In this document: piece by piece, positions 1 to 8,653 of the stretch | Numbering within the stretch: position 1 is the stretch's first letter | Layout: each line of letters begins with the position of its first letter | Origin: Kiritimatiellales bacterium | GTDB lineage: Bacteria; Verrucomicrobiota; Kiritimatiellia; Kiritimatiellales; Tichowtungiaceae | DNA length: 64,000 bases | Direction: 5' to 3' | NCBI GenBank assembly: GCA_041656295.1 | Contig: JBBADV010000001.1 | Location: 186,001-250,000 of the forward strand | Made by a program: the position numbers and the translations under genes | Notes under the pieces: generated by a model | Told to the model about the DNA's origin: nothing | Seen by the model: only the letters and a program-made list of their open reading frames with translations | Databases searched by the model: none

Positions 1-16
1 TTTACGGAGGTCGGCA

Positions 17-313
17 ATGAAACTGTCACGCGCTGAAGCCATGACTGTTTTAAAACAGTTCTTTCAGGAAAAAGGCGAAGAATACGGACTTATCGCAATC
101 GGAATTTTCGGTTCTGTTGCACGCGACGAAGCGAAAGATTCCAGCGACGTTGATGTTGTTGTGCAGATGAAACAACCCAATTTATTCACAATGGCGGGAA
201 TAAAATTGGATTTGGAAGAACGGTTCCGCCGGCACGTGGACATTATTCAGTACCGCGAACGAATGAATCCGTTTTTAAAGAAACGGATCGAGGAAGATGT
301 TCATTATGTCTGA
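17..313 (+). CDS. mntA: MNT-domain nucleotidyltransferase, probable antitoxin of a HEPN/MNT pair
   Basis: A 98-aa minimal nucleotidyltransferase. The family signature GSX10DXD is intact: G32-S33, then ten residues, then D44-V-D46. These residues bind nucleotide and two metal ions. In characterised MntA/HepT systems (established) this antitoxin adds AMP to a tyrosine of the HEPN RNase and silences it. A strong Shine-Dalgarno (GGAGG, 6-10) precedes the ATG. The 3' end overlaps the next gene by a few bases, so the two are translationally coupled. It sits at the window edge, so its upstream context is unknown. Family assignment is firm; the antitoxin role is inferred from the pairing. Confidence 0.88.
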   Translation: MKLSRAEAMTVLKQFFQEKGEEYGLIAIGIFGSVARDEAKDSSDVDVVVQMKQPNLFTMAGIKLDLEERFRRHVDIIQYRERMNPFLKKRIEEDVHYV

Positions 314-680
314 AACGCCAGTAGAAATTCTCAGTCAGATTCTTGCGGCGGCGGAACGGATTCTTCTACGTTTTGAGCCGGTGGAGTCATCTGATGATTT
401 TCTGGAATCAGAAGCCGGCTTAGAAAAGCTGGATGGGATTTGCATGCAATTAATTGCCATCGGAGAAAGTTTAAAAAATCTTGATAAAATTGCGGGGCCT
501 GAACTTTTGAAATGTTATCCGCAGGTTCATTGGAAAGAAGCTAAAGCGATGCGCGATGTAATAAGCCATCATTATTTTGATCTGAATGGCGAAGCTGTTT
601 TTGATGTTTGCCGGGCTGATCTTCCGGCAATGATTCCGGTGTTGAAACAGATGATTGAAGATTTGAAAGCAAACAACTAA
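297..680 (+). CDS. hepT: HEPN-domain (DUF86/HepT-like) RNase toxin
   Basis: A 127-aa, all-alpha HEPN protein paired with the MNT gene. The RX4HXY motif is complete at R86, H91 and Y93 (from the 297 start): R and H form the RNase site, and the tyrosine is the residue AMPylated by MntA in studied homologues (established). Two starts are possible: 297 (17-bp overlap with the upstream gene) or ATG 306 (8-bp overlap), which gives a 124-aa protein beginning MSETPVEI. Both couple toxin translation to the antitoxin. It is followed 15 bp later by hldD, so read-through into the heptose operon is possible. Confidence 0.85.
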   Translation: MFIMSETPVEILSQILAAAERILLRFEPVESSDDFLESEAGLEKLDGICMQLIAIGESLKNLDKIAGPELLKCYPQVHWKEAKAMRDVISHHYFDLNGEAVFDVCRADLPAMIPVLKQMIEDLKANN

Positions 681-695
681 TAACGAATAACAGTC

Positions 696-1661
696 ATGAT
701 TAAATTTATTGTTACCGGTGGAGCGGGATTTATCGGCAGTCAGCTGGTGCGCGAACTGAATGCGCTCGGGGAAAATGAACTGCTGATCGTCGATGAGCTG
801 GGCGAAAGCGAAAAGTGGAAAAATCTGGTCGGGCTGGTGTATGAGGATTACATCGACAAGGATGATCTCTTTGATTACCTCGACGGTGTTAAATTAAAAA
901 ATGTACAGGCGGTGTATCACCTTGGTGCGTGCAGCGCGACAACGGAAACGGACGCCGGCTATCTGGCGTACAATAATTATCATTATACACGCGCGCTGTG
1001 TGAAACCTGTCTGGATGAAAAGATCCGCTTTATTTATGCGTCAAGCGCTGCGACGTACGGCGACGGTACTCTTGGCTATTCGGATGCCGATTCGGCAACG
1101 CCGCAATTCCGCCCGCTGAATATGTACGGCTATTCAAAGCAGATGTTTGATTTGTGGGCGCTGCGCAGCGGCGCGCTGAAATCCATCGCCGGCTTAAAAT
1201 ACTTTAATGTCTATGGTCCCGGTGAAGCGCACAAAGACGATATGCGGTCGGTGGTGCACAAATCGTATGAACAGATTTTAGCGACCGGCAGGGTGCAGCT
1301 CTTTAAATCGCACCGGCCGGACTGCAAAGACGGCGAGCAGGTGCGCGATTTTATTTATGTGAAAGACGCGGTGGATATGACGCTGTGGCTTGGTGCTCAC
1401 GCCGGCGTCAGCGGGCTCTTCAACTGCGGCACCGGTGTGCCGCGCACGTGGATTGATCTGGTGACGGCGGTGTTTCATGCGATGAACATTCCGGTGAATA
1501 TTGAGTTCATTGATATGCCGGCGCATCTGCAGGATAAATATCAATACTACACCTGTGCCGATATGAATAAAATCCGCGCCGCCGGCTATCCGGCGCAGTT
1601 CCATTCCGTTGAGGATGGCGTGCGCGATTACGTTCAGAACTGTTTAATGCAGCAGGTATGA
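696..1661 (+). CDS. hldD: ADP-L-glycero-D-manno-heptose 6-epimerase
   Basis: A 321-aa extended short-chain dehydrogenase that converts ADP-D-glycero-heptose to the L-glycero form, the last step in making the LPS core sugar donor. The N-terminal nucleotide-binding motif GGAGFIG is at residues 8-14 and the catalytic YXXXK is Y144-G-Y-S-K148. Length is close to E. coli HldD (310 aa). The stop overlaps the next ATG (ATGA), opening a tight operon with hldE1, gmhA and waaF, which fixes its role over other nucleotide-sugar epimerases. The protein is cytoplasmic. Confidence 0.95.
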   Translation: MIKFIVTGGAGFIGSQLVRELNALGENELLIVDELGESEKWKNLVGLVYEDYIDKDDLFDYLDGVKLKNVQAVYHLGACSATTETDAGYLAYNNYHYTRALCETCLDEKIRFIYASSAATYGDGTLGYSDADSATPQFRPLNMYGYSKQMFDLWALRSGALKSIAGLKYFNVYGPGEAHKDDMRSVVHKSYEQILATGRVQLFKSHRPDCKDGEQVRDFIYVKDAVDMTLWLGAHAGVSGLFNCGTGVPRTWIDLVTAVFHAMNIPVNIEFIDMPAHLQDKYQYYTCADMNKIRAAGYPAQFHSVEDGVRDYVQNCLMQQV

Positions 1662-2626
1662 AAAATACCATCCAGCAGATTCTTGAGCGCACGCGCGGCT
1701 GCCGGATTCTGGTTGCCGGCGATATCATGATAGACGTGTACGATTTCTGTTACACCGAGCACAGCCGTCCGTCGCCGGAATCGCCGGAAAAATTTGTATA
1801 TACGGCAAACCGTTCCGAACGGATGCTCGGCGGCGCCGGCAATGTGGCGGCAAATATTTCGTCACTCGGCGCGCAGGCGTGGCTGCTTTCTATTTGCGGC
1901 GACGACGGCAACGCTCTCGAGGCGCGCCGGTTGTGTGAAACTGCCGGTGTGCGGCACAGCCTGTCCACTGACTTCTCGCGACCGACGACGATTAAAACGC
2001 GCCTGTACATCGACGATCATTATTTGCTCCGGCGCGACAATGAACTGGTGCACAGCGTCAGCACCGGCGTGGCTGCGGAAATCTGCAGCGAATTTGCGCG
2101 TGCGCTGGAGCACGTTGATGCCGTCATTTTCAGCGACTACCACAAAGGATTTTTTACGCCGGAGAACGCGCAGAATATGATTGTGCAGTGCCGCCAAAAA
2201 AATATTCCGGTAATTGTCGATTTAAAACCGGCGAACCGCGGAATTTTTTGCGGCGCCACTGTGATTGCGCCGAACCTTAAAGAGGCTAAAGAAATTTTTC
2301 CGGCATTTAATCCGGCGCAGGCGTATGATTCCATGTCCGGAATTTATGCCGTGCTCGGTGCAAACGAAATTGCAGTTACGCTCGGCGCCGACGGAATTAT
2401 GACGTTCGACGGCAAAACCGTTACACACATTGCCGGGAAAAAAGTTGCAGCGGTGGACCCCTGCGGTTGCGGCGACACGGTGCGCGCATGTTTGACACTT
2501 GGACTGGTCAGCGGACTTGCACTGCCGGCAGCGGCGGAGTTTGCCAACTATGCCGCGTCGCTCGTTATTCAAAAACTCGGGACGGCCACGCTGGCGCCGG
2601 ATGAACTGCTGGAGAACATATCATGA
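1658..2626 (+). CDS. hldE1: D-glycero-beta-D-manno-heptose-7-phosphate kinase, kinase domain only (HldE N-terminal type)
   Basis: A 322-aa PfkB/ribokinase-fold kinase matching domain I of HldE/RfaE, which phosphorylates heptose-7-phosphate at C1. The glycine-rich start motif GGAGNVAANI is near residue 58. The C-terminal PfkB signature, usually DTTGAGD, reads DPCGCGD at 267-273, keeping the catalytic Asp (D273) but changing the anion-hole Ala to Cys. The second, adenylyltransferase domain of bifunctional HldE is absent, so a separate hldC must lie elsewhere. ATGA overlaps at both ends show strong translational coupling. Confidence 0.9.
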   Translation: MKNTIQQILERTRGCRILVAGDIMIDVYDFCYTEHSRPSPESPEKFVYTANRSERMLGGAGNVAANISSLGAQAWLLSICGDDGNALEARRLCETAGVRHSLSTDFSRPTTIKTRLYIDDHYLLRRDNELVHSVSTGVAAEICSEFARALEHVDAVIFSDYHKGFFTPENAQNMIVQCRQKNIPVIVDLKPANRGIFCGATVIAPNLKEAKEIFPAFNPAQAYDSMSGIYAVLGANEIAVTLGADGIMTFDGKTVTHIAGKKVAAVDPCGCGDTVRACLTLGLVSGLALPAAAEFANYAASLVIQKLGTATLAPDELLENIS

Positions 2627-3204
2627 AAAAACTGCTGGAAAAACGCTTCGGTGAAGCGGACGCCGTGCTGAAAGCAGCACTTGTGCAGTGCAGTGATTCA
2701 ATTATTCGCGCGGCGGATTTAATTGTGAAAGCATATAAAAATGATCACGGCGTTTTTTTATTTGGCAATGGCGGATCGGCGGCGGATGCGCAGCATGTTG
2801 CCGGTGAATTGAACGGACGGTTTTTAATGGAACGCAGACCGTTAAAAGCGCAGGCGCTGGTCGGTGATGCTGCAACGGTTACGAGTATCGCAAACGATTA
2901 CGGGTACGAACAAATATTTGCAAAACAGCTGCGGGCAAACGCCGGCGCCGGCGATGTCGCGTTCGGATTCACCACCTCCGGCAATTCAAAAAATGTAATC
3001 AAAGCATTTAAAACCGCGCGCGAGATCGATGTAAAAACAATTGCAATGACCGGCGCCGGCGGCGGCGCGATTGCGGAACTGGCGGACGTGCTGATTGCTG
3101 TTCCGTCAGACCATACGCCGCACATACAGGAAGCCGGCATGGTGATTTATCATTGTCTGTGTGAGCAGATTGAAATCGCGCTGTTTGGAGAAGGAAGGGG
3201 ATAG
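2623..3204 (+). CDS. gmhA: Phosphoheptose isomerase (sedoheptulose-7-phosphate isomerase)
   Basis: A 193-aa SIS-domain enzyme for the first committed step of ADP-heptose synthesis, sedoheptulose-7-P to heptose-7-P. The family motif GNGGSAADAQHVAGEL lies near residues 48-63, followed by FTTSGNSKNV and a C-terminal segment with His residues (DHTPHIQEAGM) that ligate the catalytic metal. Length matches E. coli GmhA (192 aa). It overlaps hldE1 by four bases. No phosphatase gene (gmhB) follows, so the pathway is incomplete in this window. Confidence 0.95.
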   Translation: MKKLLEKRFGEADAVLKAALVQCSDSIIRAADLIVKAYKNDHGVFLFGNGGSAADAQHVAGELNGRFLMERRPLKAQALVGDAATVTSIANDYGYEQIFAKQLRANAGAGDVAFGFTTSGNSKNVIKAFKTAREIDVKTIAMTGAGGGAIAELADVLIAVPSDHTPHIQEAGMVIYHCLCEQIEIALFGEGRG

Positions 3205-3280
3205 TCTTAACGGCGAAAATCGCAAAGTCGGAAGTCGGAAAATTTCAGACTTTCGACCTTCAGACCTTTGACTGGAATTT
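3205..3280. repeat. Intergenic degenerate GACTTTY-type repeat
   Basis: The short gap between gmhA and waaF consists largely of imperfect 7-8 bp units of the type GACTTTC / GACCTTC / GACCTTTG after an inverted form (AAAGTCGG, AAGTCGG). It can fold back on itself. Similar unit strings recur near 19590-19625 and 50705-50800, so this looks like a dispersed intergenic repeat rather than a gene-specific signal. Confidence 0.5.
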
Positions 3281-4252
3281 ATGAATGATTCAATTGTCAT
3301 AGTCAGCACAAACTGGATCGGCGATGTGATCATGAGCCTGCCGGCAGTGCAGATTTTCCGTGCCGAAACCCCGGATGTAAGCATTACGGTGCTGGCAAAA
3401 CCGTGCGTAAAAGCTGTATGGGAAATGTGTCCGGCCGTCGATTTTGTTGAAACGATGGAAAATCCGTTTGTCACTGCACGCCGGTTGAAAGCCGCGCATT
3501 TTTCGGCGGCGTATATTTTTCCGAACTCATTCCGGTCGGCGTTCATTCCGTTTCTGGCGCGCATTCCGGCGCGCATTGGACTGCGGGGAAAATGGCGGCG
3601 GCTGATGCTCACCGGAACGATTGCGCTTCCAAACGGACATCAGCAGTTTGAGCCTATGAACATTCTCGGCGTGCAGGGCGATCCGCCGCCGCCGGAACTT
3701 GCTGTGCCGGAACGCGATATTCAAGCGGTGAAAGAAAAAATCAAAACCGCCGGAAATGAATGCCTGTCTCAGATTATTACAATTCTGCCCGGTGCGGCGC
3801 GCGGCCCGGCAAAACGCTGGCCGGCAGAAAATTTTGCGGCGGTGGCCAAACGTCTGCAGGCAGAACTCAATGCACAACTTATTCTCGCCGGCGGACCGGG
3901 CGACCGTCCGGTGTGCGAGGAAATTGCCTCAAGTGCCGGCGGTGGAATTTTGAATTTTGCCGGGGAAACGACGATTGCGGAATGGGCGGCGCTGCTGAAA
4001 ATCAGCCGGTGCGCGGTGTCGAACGACAGCGGCGGAATGCATTTGGCAGCGGCGGTTGGAACGCCGGTGGTGGCAGTTTTTGGAATTACCGATCCGGCAA
4101 AAACCGGTCCGCTCGGAACGGCAGCCATACTGCAGAAGAGCGAATTAAAAACGCGCGACATTGCGCGCAACTCGGAGGCGGCGGGTCGTGCGCTTGCAGC
4201 GATAACACCGGCAGAAGTTTTCAATGCAGTGCGCGAACAGCTGACCGGTTAA
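3281..4252 (+). CDS. waaF: ADP-heptose:LPS heptosyltransferase (GT9, WaaF-like)
   Basis: A 323-aa GT9 glycosyltransferase that uses the ADP-heptose made by the upstream genes to extend the LPS inner core at the cytoplasmic face of the inner membrane. The N-terminus NWIGDVIMSLP is the GT9 acceptor-domain signature. LPGAARGPAKRWP and SNDSGGMHLAAAVGTP are the C-terminal donor-site motifs. Length is near E. coli WaaF (348 aa). The assignment to heptosyltransferase II rather than I is by resemblance only. A 76-bp repeat-like gap separates it from gmhA, so it may have its own start of transcription or rely on read-through. Confidence 0.9.
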   Translation: MNDSIVIVSTNWIGDVIMSLPAVQIFRAETPDVSITVLAKPCVKAVWEMCPAVDFVETMENPFVTARRLKAAHFSAAYIFPNSFRSAFIPFLARIPARIGLRGKWRRLMLTGTIALPNGHQQFEPMNILGVQGDPPPPELAVPERDIQAVKEKIKTAGNECLSQIITILPGAARGPAKRWPAENFAAVAKRLQAELNAQLILAGGPGDRPVCEEIASSAGGGILNFAGETTIAEWAALLKISRCAVSNDSGGMHLAAAVGTPVVAVFGITDPAKTGPLGTAAILQKSELKTRDIARNSEAAGRALAAITPAEVFNAVREQLTG

Positions 4253-4275
4253 ATACTTGGTGCCGCCGGCGCTTC

Positions 4276-6063
4276 ATGTTAAAACCCGACATTCATATGA
4301 AAAAAATCAAAATCAAACTGCCGGAAATGGTGCGTGTTTTCGGCCCGTATTATAAATATCTTTGGAATGTAAAATGGCAGTTTGCCGGTGCAATTCTTTT
4401 AGGCGTTTTAAACGGGTTGACAAACGGGTTCGGTGTTCCGGTCTTACTCTGGCAGGTTTTACCGAAAGTTTTCGGGGATACTCCGCCAGGCGGCACTCTG
4501 CTTATCGGTATTATTCTGTTGTTTCCGGCAGTTGGAATTGTCCGCGGGGCGACAGATTTTTTCAGTTCTTATCTCTCAACATACTGTGGAATCCGGGTGC
4601 TGATTCAGATTCAGAGCAGAATGTACCGCAAACTTCAGGAACTTCCGCTGGGCTTTTATAACAAATCCAGGGTCGGCGATCTGATGGCACGAATCGGCGG
4701 TGATGCAGCAGCAGTGCAAGGCGTTATAACGAATGTTTCGAAAGATATCATCTCCCAGCCAATACAATTTTTTGGAGCGTTAGTTGCGTTAGTTTTTATG
4801 TCGGTGCAAAAGAAGGAATCCATATTCATTCTTTTTGCATTGGCGATCGTTCCGCTTTGTATGTATCCGATCCGCATGTTTGGGAAACGGTTAAGGGCCA
4901 AAGCAAAAAAAGCGCAGGCGACTGCCGGCAGTCTTTCTACCGCAATTAATGAAAATCTTGGTGCAGTCAGGGAAGTCCGTGCATTTAATCTTCAGGATGC
5001 GGAAACAGTAAAATTTACAGAACGCATGGAGTATCTCGCGCGCCTCAGTCTGAAAAGAACCAAATATTCCAAACTGCTGCCGCCGCTTTTAGAGTTTGTT
5101 GCGACCTGTTCTGTAGCCGTAGGAATTTGCTATGCTGCGGCATCGGGTCTAACCCTGGATAACATGCTCCCGCTGCTGGCGGCGCTTTATTTTACCTATC
5201 AGCCGATTAAAAAATTCGGATCAATTCATAATGAAATCAAACAAGGGGAGGCATCGGTTGAGCGCGTTGAATATGTGCTGCAAATGCCGGACAGCGTGCC
5301 GGATACTGAAAGTCCGGTACCGTTTGATGTAGAAAAAACAGATATTCAGTTCGATTGCGTCCGGTTTGAATATGACGCCGGTATGCCGGTGCTGTACGAT
5401 TTAAACGCAACGGTTCCGGCGGGCAGTGTGGTTGCGCTGGTCGGGCCGAGCGGCGCCGGAAAAACTACTTTTGTGAATTTGATTCCGCGTTTTTACGATG
5501 TTGCTACCGGTGCAATAAAAATCGGCGGCGTTGATCTGCGTCAGTTCTGCAAATATGATTTACGCGATCATATTTCTATCGTTTCGCAGGACACCGTTTT
5601 GTTTAACGACACCATTCTGAACAACATCCGCCTCGGCCGGTTAACTGCTACAGATGCCGAAGTTGAGGAAGCCGCGAAACATGCGTTCGCACACAACTTT
5701 ATTATGTCATTCAACGAAGGCTATCATACGCTTGTCGGCGAACGCGGCACGCGGCTGTCCGGCGGACAGAAACAACGCATTGCGATTGCGCGCGCATTTT
5801 TGCGTAATGCGCCGATCCTCATTCTCGATGAAGCCACCTCCGCACTCGACTCCGAAAGCGAAGAGATGGTGCAGAAAGCGCTGGTTAATCTCGTGCAGAA
5901 TCGCACAGTCTTCATTATCGCCCACCGCTTCAGCACCATCAAACTTGCCGACCGGATTATGGTTTTTGAAAAAGGAGTTCTGCGCGCCGACGGAACACAC
6001 GCCGAACTTTACGTCTCCGATGAACTTTATCGCAGCCTTTACGACCGTCAGTTTATTAAATAA
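4276..6063 (+). CDS. msbA: ABC exporter, MsbA-like lipid/LPS flippase (fused TMD-NBD)
   Basis: A 595-aa half-transporter with an N-terminal six-helix type IV exporter domain (about residues 30-330) and a C-terminal ATPase. The motifs are complete: Walker A GPSGAGKTT (near residue 390), signature LSGGQKQR, Walker B LILDEATSALD, and H-loop AHRF. The reading frame runs open back to 3760 inside waaF, but ATG 4276, just past the waaF stop, fits family length; ATG 4297 (588 aa) is the alternative. Neither has a clear Shine-Dalgarno. Position after the heptosyltransferase suggests export of lipid A-core, but other lipid or peptide substrates remain possible. Confidence 0.85.
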   Translation: MLKPDIHMKKIKIKLPEMVRVFGPYYKYLWNVKWQFAGAILLGVLNGLTNGFGVPVLLWQVLPKVFGDTPPGGTLLIGIILLFPAVGIVRGATDFFSSYLSTYCGIRVLIQIQSRMYRKLQELPLGFYNKSRVGDLMARIGGDAAAVQGVITNVSKDIISQPIQFFGALVALVFMSVQKKESIFILFALAIVPLCMYPIRMFGKRLRAKAKKAQATAGSLSTAINENLGAVREVRAFNLQDAETVKFTERMEYLARLSLKRTKYSKLLPPLLEFVATCSVAVGICYAAASGLTLDNMLPLLAALYFTYQPIKKFGSIHNEIKQGEASVERVEYVLQMPDSVPDTESPVPFDVEKTDIQFDCVRFEYDAGMPVLYDLNATVPAGSVVALVGPSGAGKTTFVNLIPRFYDVATGAIKIGGVDLRQFCKYDLRDHISIVSQDTVLFNDTILNNIRLGRLTATDAEVEEAAKHAFAHNFIMSFNEGYHTLVGERGTRLSGGQKQRIAIARAFLRNAPILILDEATSALDSESEEMVQKALVNLVQNRTVFIIAHRFSTIKLADRIMVFEKGVLRADGTHAELYVSDELYRSLYDRQFIK

Positions 6064-6090
6064 ACCGCTCCGGTGTCCGCAAGATTTCGA

Positions 6091-6387
6091 TCACCGGCCG
6101 TTAAAATGCAGTTTTTCAACAGCATCGGCTTTGCTCATTCCGGTAATAAGGACGACTTTATTGCGCCCGGTTTCGCCGCCGGAAATTAAAATTTGTGCGC
6201 GCGGAATTTTCAGTACGCCGCTGAGAAATTTAATTAAAGCCTGATTGGCTTTGCCTTCAACCGGAGGTGCCTGTAAGCGGATCCTAAGTGCATCGCCATG
6301 GATGCCGGAAATCTCGTTTTTCGATGCGCGCGGTACGGCGCGCACCGCAAGCAGAATTCCTTTTTCTGTTTCTCTGATCCATTCCAT
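6091..6387 (-). CDS. yggU: DUF167/YggU family protein
   Basis: A 98-aa small cytoplasmic protein of the YggU/DUF167 family. The family features are the mid-protein segment LQAPPVEGKANQALIKFLSG and the later ISGGETGRNKVVLI. The biochemical function is not established; homologues are small alpha/beta folds. It is alone on the minus strand between two plus-strand operons, and its start lies two bases from an in-frame upstream codon of folD, so the two genes share a short divergent promoter region. Confidence 0.9.
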   Translation of the reverse strand: MEWIRETEKGILLAVRAVPRASKNEISGIHGDALRIRLQAPPVEGKANQALIKFLSGVLKIPRAQILISGGETGRNKVVLITGMSKADAVEKLHFNGR

Positions 6388-6446
6388 AATTGAAAACCGT
6401 TTATCTTACAGGTAAAAGAGAGCTTACCGTATTAAGAGGAGTAATG

Positions 6447-7340
6447 ATGGCGGCAAGAATTCTGGACGGCAAGGCGATCTCGCAGGAAATTCGCGACGAA
6501 CTGAAAGTTAAAGTTTCGGCGCTGCGCAAAAAAGGAATTATTCCGGGGCTTGGTGTACTGCTCGTCGGCGACGATCCGGCGTCGCGTTCATACGTGACGG
6601 CAAAAGAGCGCGCGTGTCAGGAAACCGGAATTTTTTCGCGCGAAATTCATCTGCCGGAGACAGCGACGCAGCAGGAAATTTTAGATGTGGTAAAAATGTT
6701 TAATGACACGCCGGAAATTAACGGAATCCTGGTTCAGCTTCCGCTGCCGGATTCGAAGATGGAACGGAGTGTAATTGAAGCGATTCGTCCCGATAAGGAT
6801 GTCGACGGGTTCCATCCGGTGAACGTTGGTTTGGCGGCGCTCGGACTGCCGGCATATATTCCGTGTACACCGCGCGGTGTGCAGGAAATTCTGAAACGGT
6901 CCGGGATTAAAACAGACGGCGCGCGCGTGGCGATTGTCGGACGCAGTAATATTGTAGGCCGTCCACTGATGGGATTGCTGAGCAGTAAAAGTGAAATGGG
7001 CAATGCGACAGTGACGCTCTGTCATACGCATACAAAAAATATCGGTGAAGTCACAAAACAGGCTGACATCATCATTGCCGCAGCCGGAAGACCGGATACG
7101 ATCACGGCGGACATGGTGAAAGAGGGTGCAGTGGTGATTGATGTCGGCGTGAACCGTATAAAAGATGCAACGAAGAAAAGCGGATTCCGTTTAGTCGGCG
7201 ATGTGGATTTTTCAGCAGTCTCGCAGAAAGCGGCGGCGATTACACCGGTGCCCGGCGGCGTTGGCCCAATGACCATTACAATGCTGCTTTCAAATACGGT
7301 TGATGCGGCAGAGCTTCATCATAACGCGGGGATGAAATAA
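6447..7340 (+). CDS. folD: Bifunctional methylenetetrahydrofolate dehydrogenase / methenyltetrahydrofolate cyclohydrolase
   Basis: A 297-aa FolD that interconverts 5,10-methylene-THF, methenyl-THF and 10-formyl-THF with NADP. The conserved catalytic region SYVTAKERAC (Y, K), the PLP-like loop LVQLPLPDSK, the Rossmann motif VGRSNIVGRP and the C-terminal TPVPGGVGPMTITML are all present. The frame is open from 6390, but AAGAGGAG (6434-6441) fits the ATG at 6447 with 5-nt spacing and gives the usual length. The 10-formyl-THF product feeds PurN (17.6 kb). Confidence 0.95.
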   Translation: MAARILDGKAISQEIRDELKVKVSALRKKGIIPGLGVLLVGDDPASRSYVTAKERACQETGIFSREIHLPETATQQEILDVVKMFNDTPEINGILVQLPLPDSKMERSVIEAIRPDKDVDGFHPVNVGLAALGLPAYIPCTPRGVQEILKRSGIKTDGARVAIVGRSNIVGRPLMGLLSSKSEMGNATVTLCHTHTKNIGEVTKQADIIIAAAGRPDTITADMVKEGAVVIDVGVNRIKDATKKSGFRLVGDVDFSAVSQKAAAITPVPGGVGPMTITMLLSNTVDAAELHHNAGMK

Positions 7341-7346
7341 AAATTT

Positions 7347-8474
7347 ATGCGAATTCTTAACCGCTATATTCTTTTCGATTACCTGGTGATTTTTCTGTCA
7401 GCGCTTGGCTTGATCACATTTGTGATGACTGCCGGTGCGCTGATTAAAGCTGTCGATTTGATGGCGCGCGGAATTTCCGCCGGATTAATTGTGCGATTTT
7501 TCATCCAGAACGTGCCGTATATCCTTTCGTTTTCAATGCCGATCAGCACGTTGTTTGCGGCGCTGCTGCTGTTCGGGCGGCTGTCAATGGACAGCGAGAT
7601 CAGTGCTATGAAAAGCTGCGGCATCAGCCTGTGGCGGCTGGCTGCACCGCTGCTGCTGCTGTCCGTTCTATTCACCGGAATTTGTGTTTACATTAATTGC
7701 GAAATATCACCGGCAGCTAAATTTGCCAACCGGAAACTGCTAAGTACCGCCGGTGTTGAGGCACCGCTCAACCTGCTCGAAGAAGGAAGATTTATCGACG
7801 ATTTTCCGGGGCTGATGATTTACGTCAGCAAAAAAACCGGTAATACAGTGAAAGATGTGGTGGCATACGAGTTGAATAAAGACGGCAGCGTGCGCCGGAA
7901 TATCCGCGCTGCGTCCGGCGACATCGAGGCCGATAATGAAAACCGTATCCTCACTGTGAAACTGTATCATGTGCGCATTGAAATGCCGGATGCGGAAGAT
8001 CCGCACGACATTTCCAAAACAACGTATGTGAATGCCGAATATTATCCGATCCGGCTGGATTTTAATCAGCTCTTTAAATCGGACGGGAAAGTCAGCCAGA
8101 AACGGAACCATACAAAATCGTCAGAACTGATTAAACGCATCCGCAAGATCGATGAAGATTACGTGATGCTGTCGCCGGAGAAACGGCAGATCGAAAAAAC
8201 CAAACTGCTGGTTGAGGCGAACGAACGGATTTCCCTGGCAGTCAGTTGTTTCACGTTTATGCTGATTGGAATTCCACTGGGTGTAAAATCGCACCGCCGT
8301 GAAACTTCCGTTGGAATGATTCTCAGCCTCGGAATTGTATTCGCCTATTATTTTTTTATCGTCATCGCCGAATCGCTAACGGATTATCCGGCGCTGCATC
8401 CAAATCTGATTCTCTGGCTGCCGCTCGTTGCCGCACAGCTCGGCGGATTCTGGTTAATCAAGCGGGCGAGTTAA
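7347..8474 (+). CDS. LptF/LptG family LPS export permease
   Basis: A 375-aa YjgP/YjgQ-family inner-membrane protein. It has three N-terminal hydrophobic helices (about residues 10-30, 55-80 and 95-120), a long soluble periplasmic jellyroll-like middle (about 125-275) and three C-terminal helices. It begins six bases after folD. In characterised bacteria (established) LptF and LptG form the membrane part of the LptB2FG extractor that moves LPS to the LptC-A-D bridge. I cannot tell LptF from LptG here. Its presence near the LPS core genes supports an LPS-bearing outer membrane. Confidence 0.88.
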   Translation: MRILNRYILFDYLVIFLSALGLITFVMTAGALIKAVDLMARGISAGLIVRFFIQNVPYILSFSMPISTLFAALLLFGRLSMDSEISAMKSCGISLWRLAAPLLLLSVLFTGICVYINCEISPAAKFANRKLLSTAGVEAPLNLLEEGRFIDDFPGLMIYVSKKTGNTVKDVVAYELNKDGSVRRNIRAASGDIEADNENRILTVKLYHVRIEMPDAEDPHDISKTTYVNAEYYPIRLDFNQLFKSDGKVSQKRNHTKSSELIKRIRKIDEDYVMLSPEKRQIEKTKLLVEANERISLAVSCFTFMLIGIPLGVKSHRRETSVGMILSLGIVFAYYFFIVIAESLTDYPALHPNLILWLPLVAAQLGGFWLIKRAS

Positions 8475-8543
8475 AAGTGTTAGATTTTAAAGCAGACTTT
8501 TATTCGACCTGCGTGTGTGGAACAAAAAACTGTGTTGCTATGA

Positions 8544-8627
8544 ATGGATTTTTTCCCCGACGCATTAGGCGTGATTGCACTGATTGTTGGTTTGTGGGCG
8601 ATCTTAAAAAACATTATTATTAAATAA
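8544..8627 (+). CDS. Possible small membrane peptide (27 aa)
   Basis: An open frame of 27 codons, MDFFPDALGVIALIVGLWAI followed by LKNIIIK, with a single hydrophobic helix and a positive C-terminus. It lies in the 179-bp gap between the LptF/G gene and the methyltransferase gene. No good Shine-Dalgarno is visible. It could be a real small single-pass protein or the stump of a lost membrane gene. Only composition supports it. Confidence 0.3.
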   Translation: MDFFPDALGVIALIVGLWAILKNIIIK

Positions 8628-8653
8628 GTAGATTTAATTTCAGGAGAAACGGG

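Noticed and set aside
3760..4275. Open frame joined to the ABC exporter, overlapping waaF
   Set aside because: The frame is a shadow of waaF, rich in Arg/Cys/Gly; family length and the waaF stop place the exporter's start at 4276 or 4297.
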